Below, one piece after another: positions 1 to 6,585 of a stretch of DNA of 7,750 nt (within the stretch, counting starts at the first letter, position 1; every line of letters begins with the position of its first letter). Made by a program: the position numbers and the translations under genes. The notes below the pieces were generated by a model. That model did not search any database, was not told where the DNA came from, and worked only from the letters and a program-made list of their open reading frames with translations. This stretch comes from Phascolarctobacterium sp. (lineage in GTDB: Bacteria > Bacillota > Negativicutes > Acidaminococcales > Acidaminococcaceae). The stretch spans positions 1 through 7,750 of the forward strand of contig JAEDNJ010000070.1 of NCBI GenBank assembly GCA_016302525.1. The letters run 5' to 3'.

Positions 1-567
1 CATTTTGCCCGCAATAGAGATGGTCTTGATTTCTTTACGAATCACTGTTACCTTGCGCAGCTCACCCTTTTTGTTTTTCAGCTCTAAAACAACCTCAGTA
101 TCAATAGGACCGCGGATATTGTTGGATACAGCATCCATGCTCATTTTAGCAGTGCTCTCGCCATTAACGCCTACAATAATGTCGCCTTCCTTAATGCCAG
201 CCTTCGCACCGGGGTTATCCTCTAGCACCGAAATGATTTCGTACTGATTATTGCGCTTGCCAAAAACTACGCCAATACCACTAAAGCTGCCGTGTGTCAT
301 ATCTGTCAGGCGTTGAAAATCCTTGCTGTCCAGATAGCTGGTATAAGGGTCATCTACAGCCTCCACCATGCCACGAATAGCTCCCTCCAAGAGCTTATGC
401 GAGCTTGTTTCGCCATAGTAATAGCGTTCCAGCAAATGCTTTGTGCGCACGAGCTTAAACGCTCCGCCCACATCACCAATCAGCATATGCGTGCCATAGC
501 CCACAAGGCACAGGCTAAAGATAGCAGCTAAAAGAACAACTGCTAAAGCATTCCAAATATATTTCAT
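1..567 (-). CDS. ctpA: S41 family C-terminal processing peptidase, N-terminal part (cut by the left edge)
   Basis: This is a periplasmic or extracytoplasmic serine protease of the CtpA/CtpB/Prc type, which cuts substrates near exposed C-termini. Only the first 189 codons are present and the frame is open to base 1. Visible parts are an N-terminal anchor or uncleaved signal (about residues 7-30), the family's N-terminal helical region ending in the typical VDDPYTSYLD stretch (71-80), and a PDZ domain (about 92-176) with the ligand-loop SGIGV and the usual DNPGAKAGIKEGD segment. The Ser/Lys catalytic domain lies outside the window, so activity cannot be judged. The ATG at 565-567 is preceded by GGAGG at 576-580, spacing 8 nt. 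The gene follows the M23 peptidase by 61 nt containing a hairpin. B. subtilis likewise has ctpB (yvjB) beside ftsEX. Its substrate here is unknown; a cell-wall hydrolase or envelope protein is plausible. The family call is firm, the ctpA symbol less so. Confidence 0.9.
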   Translation of the reverse strand, partial: MKYIWNALAVVLLAAIFSLCLVGYGTHMLIGDVGGAFKLVRTKHLLERYYYGETSSHKLLEGAIRGMVEAVDDPYTSYLDSKDFQRLTDMTHGSFSGIGVVFGKRNNQYEIISVLEDNPGAKAGIKEGDIIVGVNGESTAKMSMDAVSNNIRGPIDTEVVLELKNKKGELRKVTVIRKEIKTISIAGKM

Positions 568-575
568 GCAAGCTA

Positions 576-580
576 CCTCC
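576..580 (-). promoter_or_regulatory. Ribosome binding site of the S41 peptidase gene
   Basis: On the minus strand GGAGG lies 8 nt before the ATG at 565-567. It fixes the start of the partial S41 peptidase. Only 16 nt separate it from the hairpin at 597-624, so a separate promoter downstream of that hairpin would hardly fit. Confidence 0.75.
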
Positions 581-596
581 AGATTAATAAGTAGCA

Positions 597-624
597 AAGC
601 TCCCTCTTTAAAGAAAGGGAGCTT
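597..624 (-). terminator. Hairpin between the M23 peptidase and S41 peptidase genes, possible weak terminator
   Basis: Read on the minus strand, AAGCTCCCT (624-616) and AGGGAGCTT (605-597) form a perfect 9-bp stem with a 10-nt loop, starting 4 nt after the stop codon of the M23 gene. It is followed by TTTGCTACTTATTAAT, which is only moderately T-rich, so termination is probably incomplete. On the plus strand no T-run follows, so it is not a terminator in that direction. It could instead protect the 3' end of the upstream message or tune how much transcription reaches the S41 peptidase gene. Confidence 0.55.
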
Positions 625-628
625 ATAA

Positions 629-1777
629 TTAAGGCAGATAATTCAAGGGCTCTGTAACCTCGCCGTGCAAACGCATTTCAAAGTGACAGTGAGGCCCCGT
701 TGAGTAACCCGTGCTGCCTGCATAGGCAATGACAGCACCTCTGCTCACATATTGCCCTTCACTGCAATTGAGGCCCGAATTATGACCATAAAGGGAAACT
801 AGTCCACCGCCATGGTCAATCATGACACAGTAGCCGTAGCCGCCCAGCCAGCCGCTATAGACTACTATACCACTATTCGTGGCATGAATAGGAGTACCAG
901 TATCCACGGCAATATCCATGCCAGAATGATATTTAGTAGTGCCAAAAATAGGATGGGTACGCCAGCCAAAGTACGAGGTTATCTCGCCACGACAGGGCCA
1001 TACATAGGAGCCGCTTGCTCCCTGCCCCTGGCTAGCACTGCTGCCGCCACTTGATTCCAGATTGCGCAGCATTTCTGTTACGGCATTGGAGCTGGCCTCT
1101 AAACGGTCGATTTCTGCATTACTATCAGCTCTGACCTGCTCTGCCTTGGCAATCCTTCTGCTAATACTACGACGATAAGCAGTAATGCGCGCTTTTTTGG
1201 AATCCAGCGCTGCCTGGCTCGCCTTCATCTCCCGCATTTCGGCATCCAGCACCTTCTGCCGCTCAGATATTTCTGCGGCAGCTGCCTGAATCTCGTCAAT
1301 GAGGGCCAAATCGCTTTTTACTATCGACTGCAAAAGATACATACGCGAGGAAAAATCACTGAAATCCTTCGCGCCTAAGAGCACATCCAGATAGTTCACC
1401 TGTCCGTTGATATAAATATCTCGCAGGCGTTTTTTATAAATTTTATGTCGAGAGGCAATCTCTGCCCGCTTCGCAGCCAGCTTTGCCTGATTAACATCTA
1501 TTCTGCCCTGCAAAACATCGGTCTTTCTTTGCAGAGCCGAGGTTTCTGCCTGCAAGCCTCGCAGCTGCCCCAGAACCTCATCCAGCTCTACATTGGCCAC
1601 CTCTGCCTCTCGCTTAGCATCGGCCTTGCGAGTTTCCAGCTCCTGCTTTCTCTGCTCAATTTCTGTTAAGCGAGCTCGCAGCTCCTCAGCAGTTTCAGCA
1701 AAGGCAAGATCAGCATAAAGAGGCACTAAGGCCATAATGCAGGCCAGAAAGATAATGCCAATTTTTTTCTTCAGCAT
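629..1777 (-). CDS. Secreted coiled-coil M23 (LytM) peptidoglycan hydrolase, EnvC/PcsB/CwlO-like FtsEX partner
   Basis: This 382-residue exported protein should bind or cut peptidoglycan during cell division. A signal peptide (1-27, probable cut after AFA) is followed by a long charged coiled coil (about 28-240), a Gly/Ser-rich linker (about 242-257) and a C-terminal LytM/M23 domain (about 258-382). Zinc ligands appear complete: H284 and D288 in HSGMD, and H365 in HCH, with H332 (YGH) and H363 as the usual catalytic histidines. It should therefore be an active metalloendopeptidase, unlike E. coli EnvC, whose LytM domain is degenerate and only activates amidases. The segment around 129-160 (YLDVLLGAKDFSDFSSR) resembles the coiled-coil region of PcsB/CwlO-type proteins. 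The ATG at 1775-1777 has GGAGG at 1784-1788, spacing 6 nt. The gene follows ftsX by 12 nt, which supports FtsX as its partner. The M23 domain holds four cysteines (262, 317, 338, 364). Confidence 0.93.
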   Translation of the reverse strand: MLKKKIGIIFLACIMALVPLYADLAFAETAEELRARLTEIEQRKQELETRKADAKREAEVANVELDEVLGQLRGLQAETSALQRKTDVLQGRIDVNQAKLAAKRAEIASRHKIYKKRLRDIYINGQVNYLDVLLGAKDFSDFSSRMYLLQSIVKSDLALIDEIQAAAAEISERQKVLDAEMREMKASQAALDSKKARITAYRRSISRRIAKAEQVRADSNAEIDRLEASSNAVTEMLRNLESSGGSSASQGQGASGSYVWPCRGEITSYFGWRTHPIFGTTKYHSGMDIAVDTGTPIHATNSGIVVYSGWLGGYGYCVMIDHGGGLVSLYGHNSGLNCSEGQYVSRGAVIAYAGSTGYSTGPHCHFEMRLHGEVTEPLNYLP

Positions 1778-1789
1778 TTTCTGCCTCCA

Positions 1790-2677
1790 TTATACCTTCA
1801 AGAACTTACGCAGGGAAATAAAGCTGCCTAGGGCGCCAATGCCCGTGCCTGCTATTAGGATAAAAACAGATACATAGTACAGAAGTGGTGTTGCCGGCAG
1901 CATGGGCAAAAAGGCCAGAGTAGCATGAATTTTGCCCAAGAGTGCACTATAGATGCCATTGATGAGCAGGGCTGCAACTACAGCTCCACAAAAGCCCAGG
2001 GTCATCCCCTCTAGCATGAAGGGCCAACGAATGAACCAATCCGTGGCGCCAACATAGCGCATGATGATAACCTCCTTACGCCTAGCAAAAACAGTTAAGC
2101 GTATGGTGTTAGAAATAATGAACAGGGTCGCCATAGCCAGAAAAACAACCAGCACGATACCGCCAAAGCGCAAAATTTTCGTCAGCTGGAATAAATGCTC
2201 GACCACCTCTTGTCCAAATTTAGCAGTTTCAACCTTGGGCAGCTTGCCAATTTGCGTAGAAACCTCTTTAATGTGCTCGGGTGTATCTACGCTAACATCA
2301 AAGCTATTAGGAAAAGGATTTTCCTTGCCTAGCGAATTGAGCAGCTGTTGCTGGTCGCCCAGGCGCTCCTTAAATCTTTTGATAGCCTCTGTCTTGGGCA
2401 CAAACTTTACACTCTTGACCCCAGGCATTTTTTTGATAGCCTGCTCCACATCCATGTTGTCCTGGGTCGTAGCCGTATCTGTCATATAAACAGAAATCTG
2501 AATCTGATTTTCCAGCTGCTGCGCCAAATGATTGGTGTTCAGGAACATGAGCAAAAACATTCCTAAAACAAGCAAGGAAACTGCCACCGTAGAAATGGAA
2601 GCAAAGCTCATAAAGCCATTTCTGCGAATAGACTTATAGGTTTCCTTAACAAAATATTCCTTGGTGCTATAGCTCAT
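1790..2677 (-). CDS. ftsX: Cell division protein FtsX (membrane subunit of FtsEX)
   Basis: FtsX is the membrane half of the FtsEX complex, which passes the ATPase state of FtsE across the membrane to a peptidoglycan hydrolase. The chosen product has 295 residues with the family's four-helix layout: TM1 about 25-47, a large extracytoplasmic domain about 50-165, TM2 about 172-194, TM3 about 223-246 and TM4 about 266-289. The cytoplasmic loop between TM2 and TM3 carries the conserved RRKEVIIMRYVGATDWFIRW stretch, and the outer domain has the typical NPFPNSFDV segment. Two in-frame ATGs exist, at 2681-2683 and 2675-2677. GGAGG at 2686-2690 is only 2 nt from the first but 8 nt from the second, so the second is chosen. 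The gene overlaps the end of ftsE by 11 nt, implying translational coupling, and ends in TAA. Confidence 0.95.
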   Translation of the reverse strand: MSYSTKEYFVKETYKSIRRNGFMSFASISTVAVSLLVLGMFLLMFLNTNHLAQQLENQIQISVYMTDTATTQDNMDVEQAIKKMPGVKSVKFVPKTEAIKRFKERLGDQQQLLNSLGKENPFPNSFDVSVDTPEHIKEVSTQIGKLPKVETAKFGQEVVEHLFQLTKILRFGGIVLVVFLAMATLFIISNTIRLTVFARRKEVIIMRYVGATDWFIRWPFMLEGMTLGFCGAVVAALLINGIYSALLGKIHATLAFLPMLPATPLLYYVSVFILIAGTGIGALGSFISLRKFLKV

Positions 2678-3353
2678 AGCCATAACCTCCGTTCATTTCA
2701 TCCCGGACAATATGGCCCTTCTCAATGGCAATAACCCGCTTCGCCATAGCATCAACTATTTCCTTAGCGTGGGTTGCCATAACAATGGTGGTGCCATTAT
2801 CATTAATTTCTTTAAAGATATTCATAATCTCCCAGCTGGTATCTGGGTCGAGATTGCCAGTGGGCTCGTCTGCAATTACCAAAGCCGGATTATTAACAAT
2901 GGCTCTGGCAATGGCAATACGCTGCTGCTCACCGCCGCTCAGCTCGTTAGGATAAGCATTAGCACGCCCACGCAGGCCCACTAAATCCAAAACATTCATT
3001 ACCCGACGCTTAATTTTGCGGTGGGGCGTTTCGATAACCTGCATTGCAAAGGCAACATTTTCATATACAGTTCTATCTGGCAGCAGTCGATAGTCCTGAA
3101 AAATTATTCCTAATTGTCTACGATAATAGGGGATTTCCTTATCCGTCAGCTCTAGAATGTTAGTACCATTAACCTCAATAATGCCGGAGGTGGGTTGAAT
3201 TTCCCGAAAGAGCATTTTAAAAAAGGTTGACTTACCAGCACCACTAGGGCCAACAATGAAGACAAATTCACCTGGTTCAATATGAATATTGACATCCTCT
3301 AAGGCCACAGAACCATTCTGATAGACCTTACTAATATTTGTCATTCTCAGCAT
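2667..3353 (-). CDS. ftsE: Cell division ATP-binding protein FtsE
   Basis: FtsE is the cytoplasmic ATPase of FtsEX. It does not transport a solute but drives FtsX to switch on a cell-wall hydrolase at the division site. The 228 residues match the family's usual length. All ABC motifs are intact: Walker A GPSGAGKST (35-43), Q-loop Q86 in FQDYRLLPDRTVYENV, signature LSGGEQQRIAIAR (138-150), Walker B LVIADEP (158-164) with catalytic E163, D-loop about 168, and switch H195. The FQDYRLLPDRTVYENVAF stretch is characteristic of FtsE. The ATG at 3351-3353 has AAAGGAG at 3361-3367, spacing 7 nt; a second ATG three codons on is a less likely start. The gene lies 19 nt after csaB and its TAG stop lies inside the start of ftsX. 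It is the only gene in the window ending in TAG. Confidence 0.96.
   Translation of the reverse strand: MLRMTNISKVYQNGSVALEDVNIHIEPGEFVFIVGPSGAGKSTFFKMLFREIQPTSGIIEVNGTNILELTDKEIPYYRRQLGIIFQDYRLLPDRTVYENVAFAMQVIETPHRKIKRRVMNVLDLVGLRGRANAYPNELSGGEQQRIAIARAIVNNPALVIADEPTGNLDPDTSWEIMNIFKEINDNGTTIVMATHAKEIVDAMAKRVIAIEKGHIVRDEMNGGYGYEL
2686..2690 (-). promoter_or_regulatory. Ribosome binding site deciding the ftsX start
   Basis: GGAGG on the minus strand, inside the 3' end of ftsE. It stands 2 nt before the upstream ATG (2681-2683), too close for normal initiation, and 8 nt before the second ATG (2675-2677), an ideal distance. It therefore argues that FtsX starts MSYSTKEYF and not MAMSYSTKEYF. Confidence 0.75.
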
Positions 3354-3372
3354 TTGCCTTCTCCTTTAAATA

Positions 3373-4458
3373 TCACTTATGCAAAAGCTTAAAGGCCTCC
3401 TCTGCGTTAAGCATGGCCTTCTCCCTTAATTCTTCCATTTTTTTCTTATTAGCATCCTTGTGGAACAGGGCCTTACGGACACAGTTAATGATATTATCAG
3501 CCTGCAGGTCCACAACTCTGCCGGCGCTGATACCATTAACATCCTTCACAAAGCCGTCAATCTTCGGGTCATAGGAAACAGCCACAAAGGGCACATCCAT
3601 GACCGCAGCAAAAATCAAAGCGTGCAGCCTCATACCAATTAAAAGATTAAAATTGCCGATCAGGGACAAAAACTGCTCCGTATCGCAGTCAGCAGCTAGT
3701 ACAGTGCTTTCTACCTTGTTGACCATCATCTGCTGCACACGGCGGCAAGCCTCCACATCCAGGGGATATTGCAAAGGCAGCAGCACGATATGAGCATTGC
3801 GGTCATCAATCAGCCTATCTGCAGCCTTGGCAATCTCTAGCAGATAGCTGTCATCCTCGCGCCATTTACGCACAGCAATAGCGATAAGCATTCTGCCCTG
3901 TGGCACATAAAATTCATCCAGCAGCTTGCGGCCAAAATCCTTGGGCTCCTGCGGCAGGGTCATGACAGCATCAGCAGTTAAATACACCTTGTTTTCAGGC
4001 ACACCGATACGGCGCAGCTCGTACAAGGAATCCTTGTCGCGCACAGTAATTATATCCACATAGCTGCACACATACTTAGTCAGCTTTCTCAAAAAGCTGG
4101 ATTTTATAGGACCAATTCCCTGAGCAAAGAGCATGACCTCTTTACCCAGCAGCTTACCCATGGTCAAAATGGACAGATAGTAGAGCAGGCTTCTTTTACT
4201 GGTGACATCCTGCAAGAGGCTGCCGCCACCACTGATTAACAGCTGAGCCTTGCTCATAGCCGAAAAAATAGCTAGCGGGCTAAATCTATGAATGGAGCTT
4301 ACCTTATGTAATTTTTGCGTAGCCTCCGGATTACCGGAGATTACCGTTATTTTTAAAGACTGGTCCTTGCTGTGCAGAGCCTTGATAATGGCCGCCAGCA
4401 TAGCCTCATCTCCGGCATTGGCAAAGCCATAATAGCCAGAAATTACAACATTTCTCAT
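3373..4458 (-). CDS. csaB: Polysaccharide pyruvyl transferase CsaB
   Basis: CsaB adds a ketal-linked pyruvate from phosphoenolpyruvate to a wall-associated polysaccharide. In Bacillus anthracis and relatives this group is the ligand for SLH domains that hold S-layer proteins to the wall. The 361 residues fit the family. The N-terminal GYYGFANAGDEAM (8-20), the glycine loop SGGGSLLQD (76-84), AQGIGP (112-117), VRDKDS (139-144), GMRLHALIFA (275-284) and YDPKIDGF (296-303) are typical of the pyruvyl-transferase domain with its two Rossmann-like halves. No signal peptide is seen, so it should act in the cytoplasm. The ATG overlaps the TGA stop of the DUF5693 gene as ATGA, and AAAAGGAG at 4471-4478 lies a rather long 12 nt upstream, so translation is probably coupled. 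The overlap makes a joint function with the membrane protein likely. Acceptor glycan and SLH partner are not visible here. Confidence 0.92.
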   Translation of the reverse strand: MRNVVISGYYGFANAGDEAMLAAIIKALHSKDQSLKITVISGNPEATQKLHKVSSIHRFSPLAIFSAMSKAQLLISGGGSLLQDVTSKRSLLYYLSILTMGKLLGKEVMLFAQGIGPIKSSFLRKLTKYVCSYVDIITVRDKDSLYELRRIGVPENKVYLTADAVMTLPQEPKDFGRKLLDEFYVPQGRMLIAIAVRKWREDDSYLLEIAKAADRLIDDRNAHIVLLPLQYPLDVEACRRVQQMMVNKVESTVLAADCDTEQFLSLIGNFNLLIGMRLHALIFAAVMDVPFVAVSYDPKIDGFVKDVNGISAGRVVDLQADNIINCVRKALFHKDANKKKMEELREKAMLNAEEAFKLLHK

Positions 4459-6563
4459 TGATTAAGGTATCTCCTTTTAAATTCCTGTACGAAAGGCAGT
4501 ATCGCCGTTAACAGCACTACGCCAACTACACCAAAAATAATACCAACAGCGTAACCATCCAAGGCACGCACAAAGCTCATCACTACAGGGGTACGCATAT
4601 GGCAGAAGGTTTGCACCAGGCTCCCCTGTCCAATAACAGCAGCGCATACTAAGGCGAACTGCCACAGTCTGGGAGCGCAGCGATATGCAGCCATGACTGC
4701 CAAAAAGAAAGCAGGATGACCAATCATAAATTCCTTCTCGCGAGGACGAGCATACATCACATCCTCTAAGAAGGCACGCATTTTCAATTCAATGGCAGGT
4801 ACAGGAATTCCCCCTGTATGACCACTCCGTCCCACAAAATAGAAGACAACAAATAAAATGACAAACAATACTGCCACGTGCTTAAAGCTCAGGCTCGTAT
4901 CTGCCAGCTTATTCAGAGCGGAAATAGGGTTGTGCAGCTTGCTTGTGAGCTGCTCTAAAATCTTATACCTGTGCATATAAAGCACAGCTGCCAGCACAAT
5001 CGGCATCAGGAAGGTTAGCTTTACACCTCGATAAATATCTATCTCCAGCATAAAACGCGTATCCGTCAAAATACCAGAAAGGAAGGCTGCTCCCACTAAG
5101 GACAGAGCAATAGCCAGGGCTAGCTGCCACAGAGCACGGAAAATAATTTTGCCCAAGCTGTTATTGCTTTCCTTGTTCTTGTCCCAAATATCAAAGATAA
5201 CATTCATGGATAAAACAGGGAAAATGCAGGCAGAAGCAAAGGCCAGCATTTGTCTTGTTAAAAGACCACGCCCCAGCATAATGAGCCCGCAGGCACCAGC
5301 TGTCAGCACAGCCCAGAGCATGAGCTGACGAGTATTGCTCAAACCACTGAACAATAAAGAAAGATACAGCACCACACCAGCAATGATAGCAGCTGCAACC
5401 GGCAACAGGGAAAGCTTGCTGGGAAAGTAGGGTGCATATTGCTCAGACCTATTGTCCGCAAAAACTCCTGCCTGAGCAAATTCATAGCCACGCGCGCTGA
5501 CATTATCACGAATCTTGCTTACATATTCCAGATTCAGGGTCATTAAATCCTTGCCGTCACGCGGCAGGAAGAAGGGGCGCAAATAGTTTACTCTGATATT
5601 GCGCTCTTCATCCGTAATTGCCCAACGGCGCAGAGCAGTCGCAACAGAAATCTTTTTTTGCTCCAGCTCTTCAATAATATAAGAGCGGGAGGCATTGTAA
5701 TTATTAAACTCAGACAGCTCCACCAGGCCGGCAATGCTCGCAAAGCGCAGCTGGGTATAATGCTCCATCATAACTAAATTCATGTTATGCTCCTGAAGCT
5801 TTTTGCCCATATATTCCAGCTTGTTTGGATAGCCCACAACCTCTTTGCCGCAGGGCATATAGGCATGAACCCTCACGCCACTTTCAGTTATCCGCTTAAA
5901 AACAGCATCAATCTGCGCTTCCGTAACGCCAACATAGTTTTGCGGGCGTACAATTACATTGAAGCCTGCGGCAGCAACACGGCGAATATCAGCTTTGGGC
6001 AGACCTAAGGGAGCCTGCAGCAGTCCAAACGGCTCATCATAGCGATATTCAGGAATAACAGCAGTGCTGCCTAGAACCATGGCTACACGCCTAGGTTGCT
6101 CAGCGATAATTCTAACTCGTCTCTCTCCATAACGGAGACGCAAATCCTCAAGAACATCACTAAAGGTTTCCTTGTCTTCCTTTTCTGCTATGTAAGCAGC
6201 GTTTGTCTGCAGTAAATTTTGCTCTAAAACAGGGGCAAAAACACCGCCATTACCACCCAGGGCCACGTGCTCACGCAGTTTATCCTCTGTAGCCACATCA
6301 ATAACCCCATATTTAGAGAGGCGGTTCAGGTTCGTATCAAACAGCATGAGCGTATTAATACCAGCAGCCTTAAACTTCTCTAGCACAACAGCCTCAGGAA
6401 CCACCTCCAAGGCAGCCAAACGCCTTAGATTTTCGTATTCCATGGCCATTTCTACAGTGTTATTCTTCTGTTCAATTGTATGGCGAGTCCAGTTGAGCCA
6501 CAAGGCACACACCAGCCCCACCACAATCACGGCTAACAGCACCGGATTATAACGGCTTTTCAT
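4455..6563 (-). CDS. DUF5693-type polytopic membrane protein of unknown function, linked to csaB
   Basis: This 702-residue membrane protein matches the uncharacterised DUF5693 family as far as I can recall it; no function is established. It has one N-terminal membrane helix (about 8-24), a large soluble region (about 30-380) that should face outside the cytoplasm, and roughly nine hydrophobic segments from 384 to 692 (about 384-406, 412-432, 437-455, 474-498, 515-530, 562-578, 612-628, 632-648, 668-692). The soluble part shows alternating helices and short hydrophobic strands (for example INTLMLFD, FNVIVRP, VRVHAYMP, MNLVMME), suggesting a TIM-barrel-like alpha/beta fold. The loop REKEFMIGHP (about 608-617) between late helices stands out. 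The ATG has GAGGG at 6573-6577, spacing 9 nt. It starts 22 nt after prfB and overlaps csaB by 4 nt. I infer a role in making, exporting or assembling the polymer that CsaB pyruvylates. The membrane protein call is firm, the role is not. Confidence 0.85.
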   Translation of the reverse strand: MKSRYNPVLLAVIVVGLVCALWLNWTRHTIEQKNNTVEMAMEYENLRRLAALEVVPEAVVLEKFKAAGINTLMLFDTNLNRLSKYGVIDVATEDKLREHVALGGNGGVFAPVLEQNLLQTNAAYIAEKEDKETFSDVLEDLRLRYGERRVRIIAEQPRRVAMVLGSTAVIPEYRYDEPFGLLQAPLGLPKADIRRVAAAGFNVIVRPQNYVGVTEAQIDAVFKRITESGVRVHAYMPCGKEVVGYPNKLEYMGKKLQEHNMNLVMMEHYTQLRFASIAGLVELSEFNNYNASRSYIIEELEQKKISVATALRRWAITDEERNIRVNYLRPFFLPRDGKDLMTLNLEYVSKIRDNVSARGYEFAQAGVFADNRSEQYAPYFPSKLSLLPVAAAIIAGVVLYLSLLFSGLSNTRQLMLWAVLTAGACGLIMLGRGLLTRQMLAFASACIFPVLSMNVIFDIWDKNKESNNSLGKIIFRALWQLALAIALSLVGAAFLSGILTDTRFMLEIDIYRGVKLTFLMPIVLAAVLYMHRYKILEQLTSKLHNPISALNKLADTSLSFKHVAVLFVILFVVFYFVGRSGHTGGIPVPAIELKMRAFLEDVMYARPREKEFMIGHPAFFLAVMAAYRCAPRLWQFALVCAAVIGQGSLVQTFCHMRTPVVMSFVRALDGYAVGIIFGVVGVVLLTAILPFVQEFKRRYLNQ

Positions 6564-6585
6564 AAACTTTTACCCTCGTACTAAA

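Noticed and set aside
2061..2489. 142-codon open frame on the plus strand opposite ftsX
   Set aside because: It is the mirror of a conserved FtsX coding region, with serine/threonine-rich low-information translation and no family resemblance.
4324..4339. Perfect 6-bp inverted repeat CTCCGG-ATTA-CCGGAG inside csaB
   Set aside because: It lies within ordinary coding sequence for the SGNPEA stretch. A single 6-bp match with no T-run or repeat elsewhere is likely chance.
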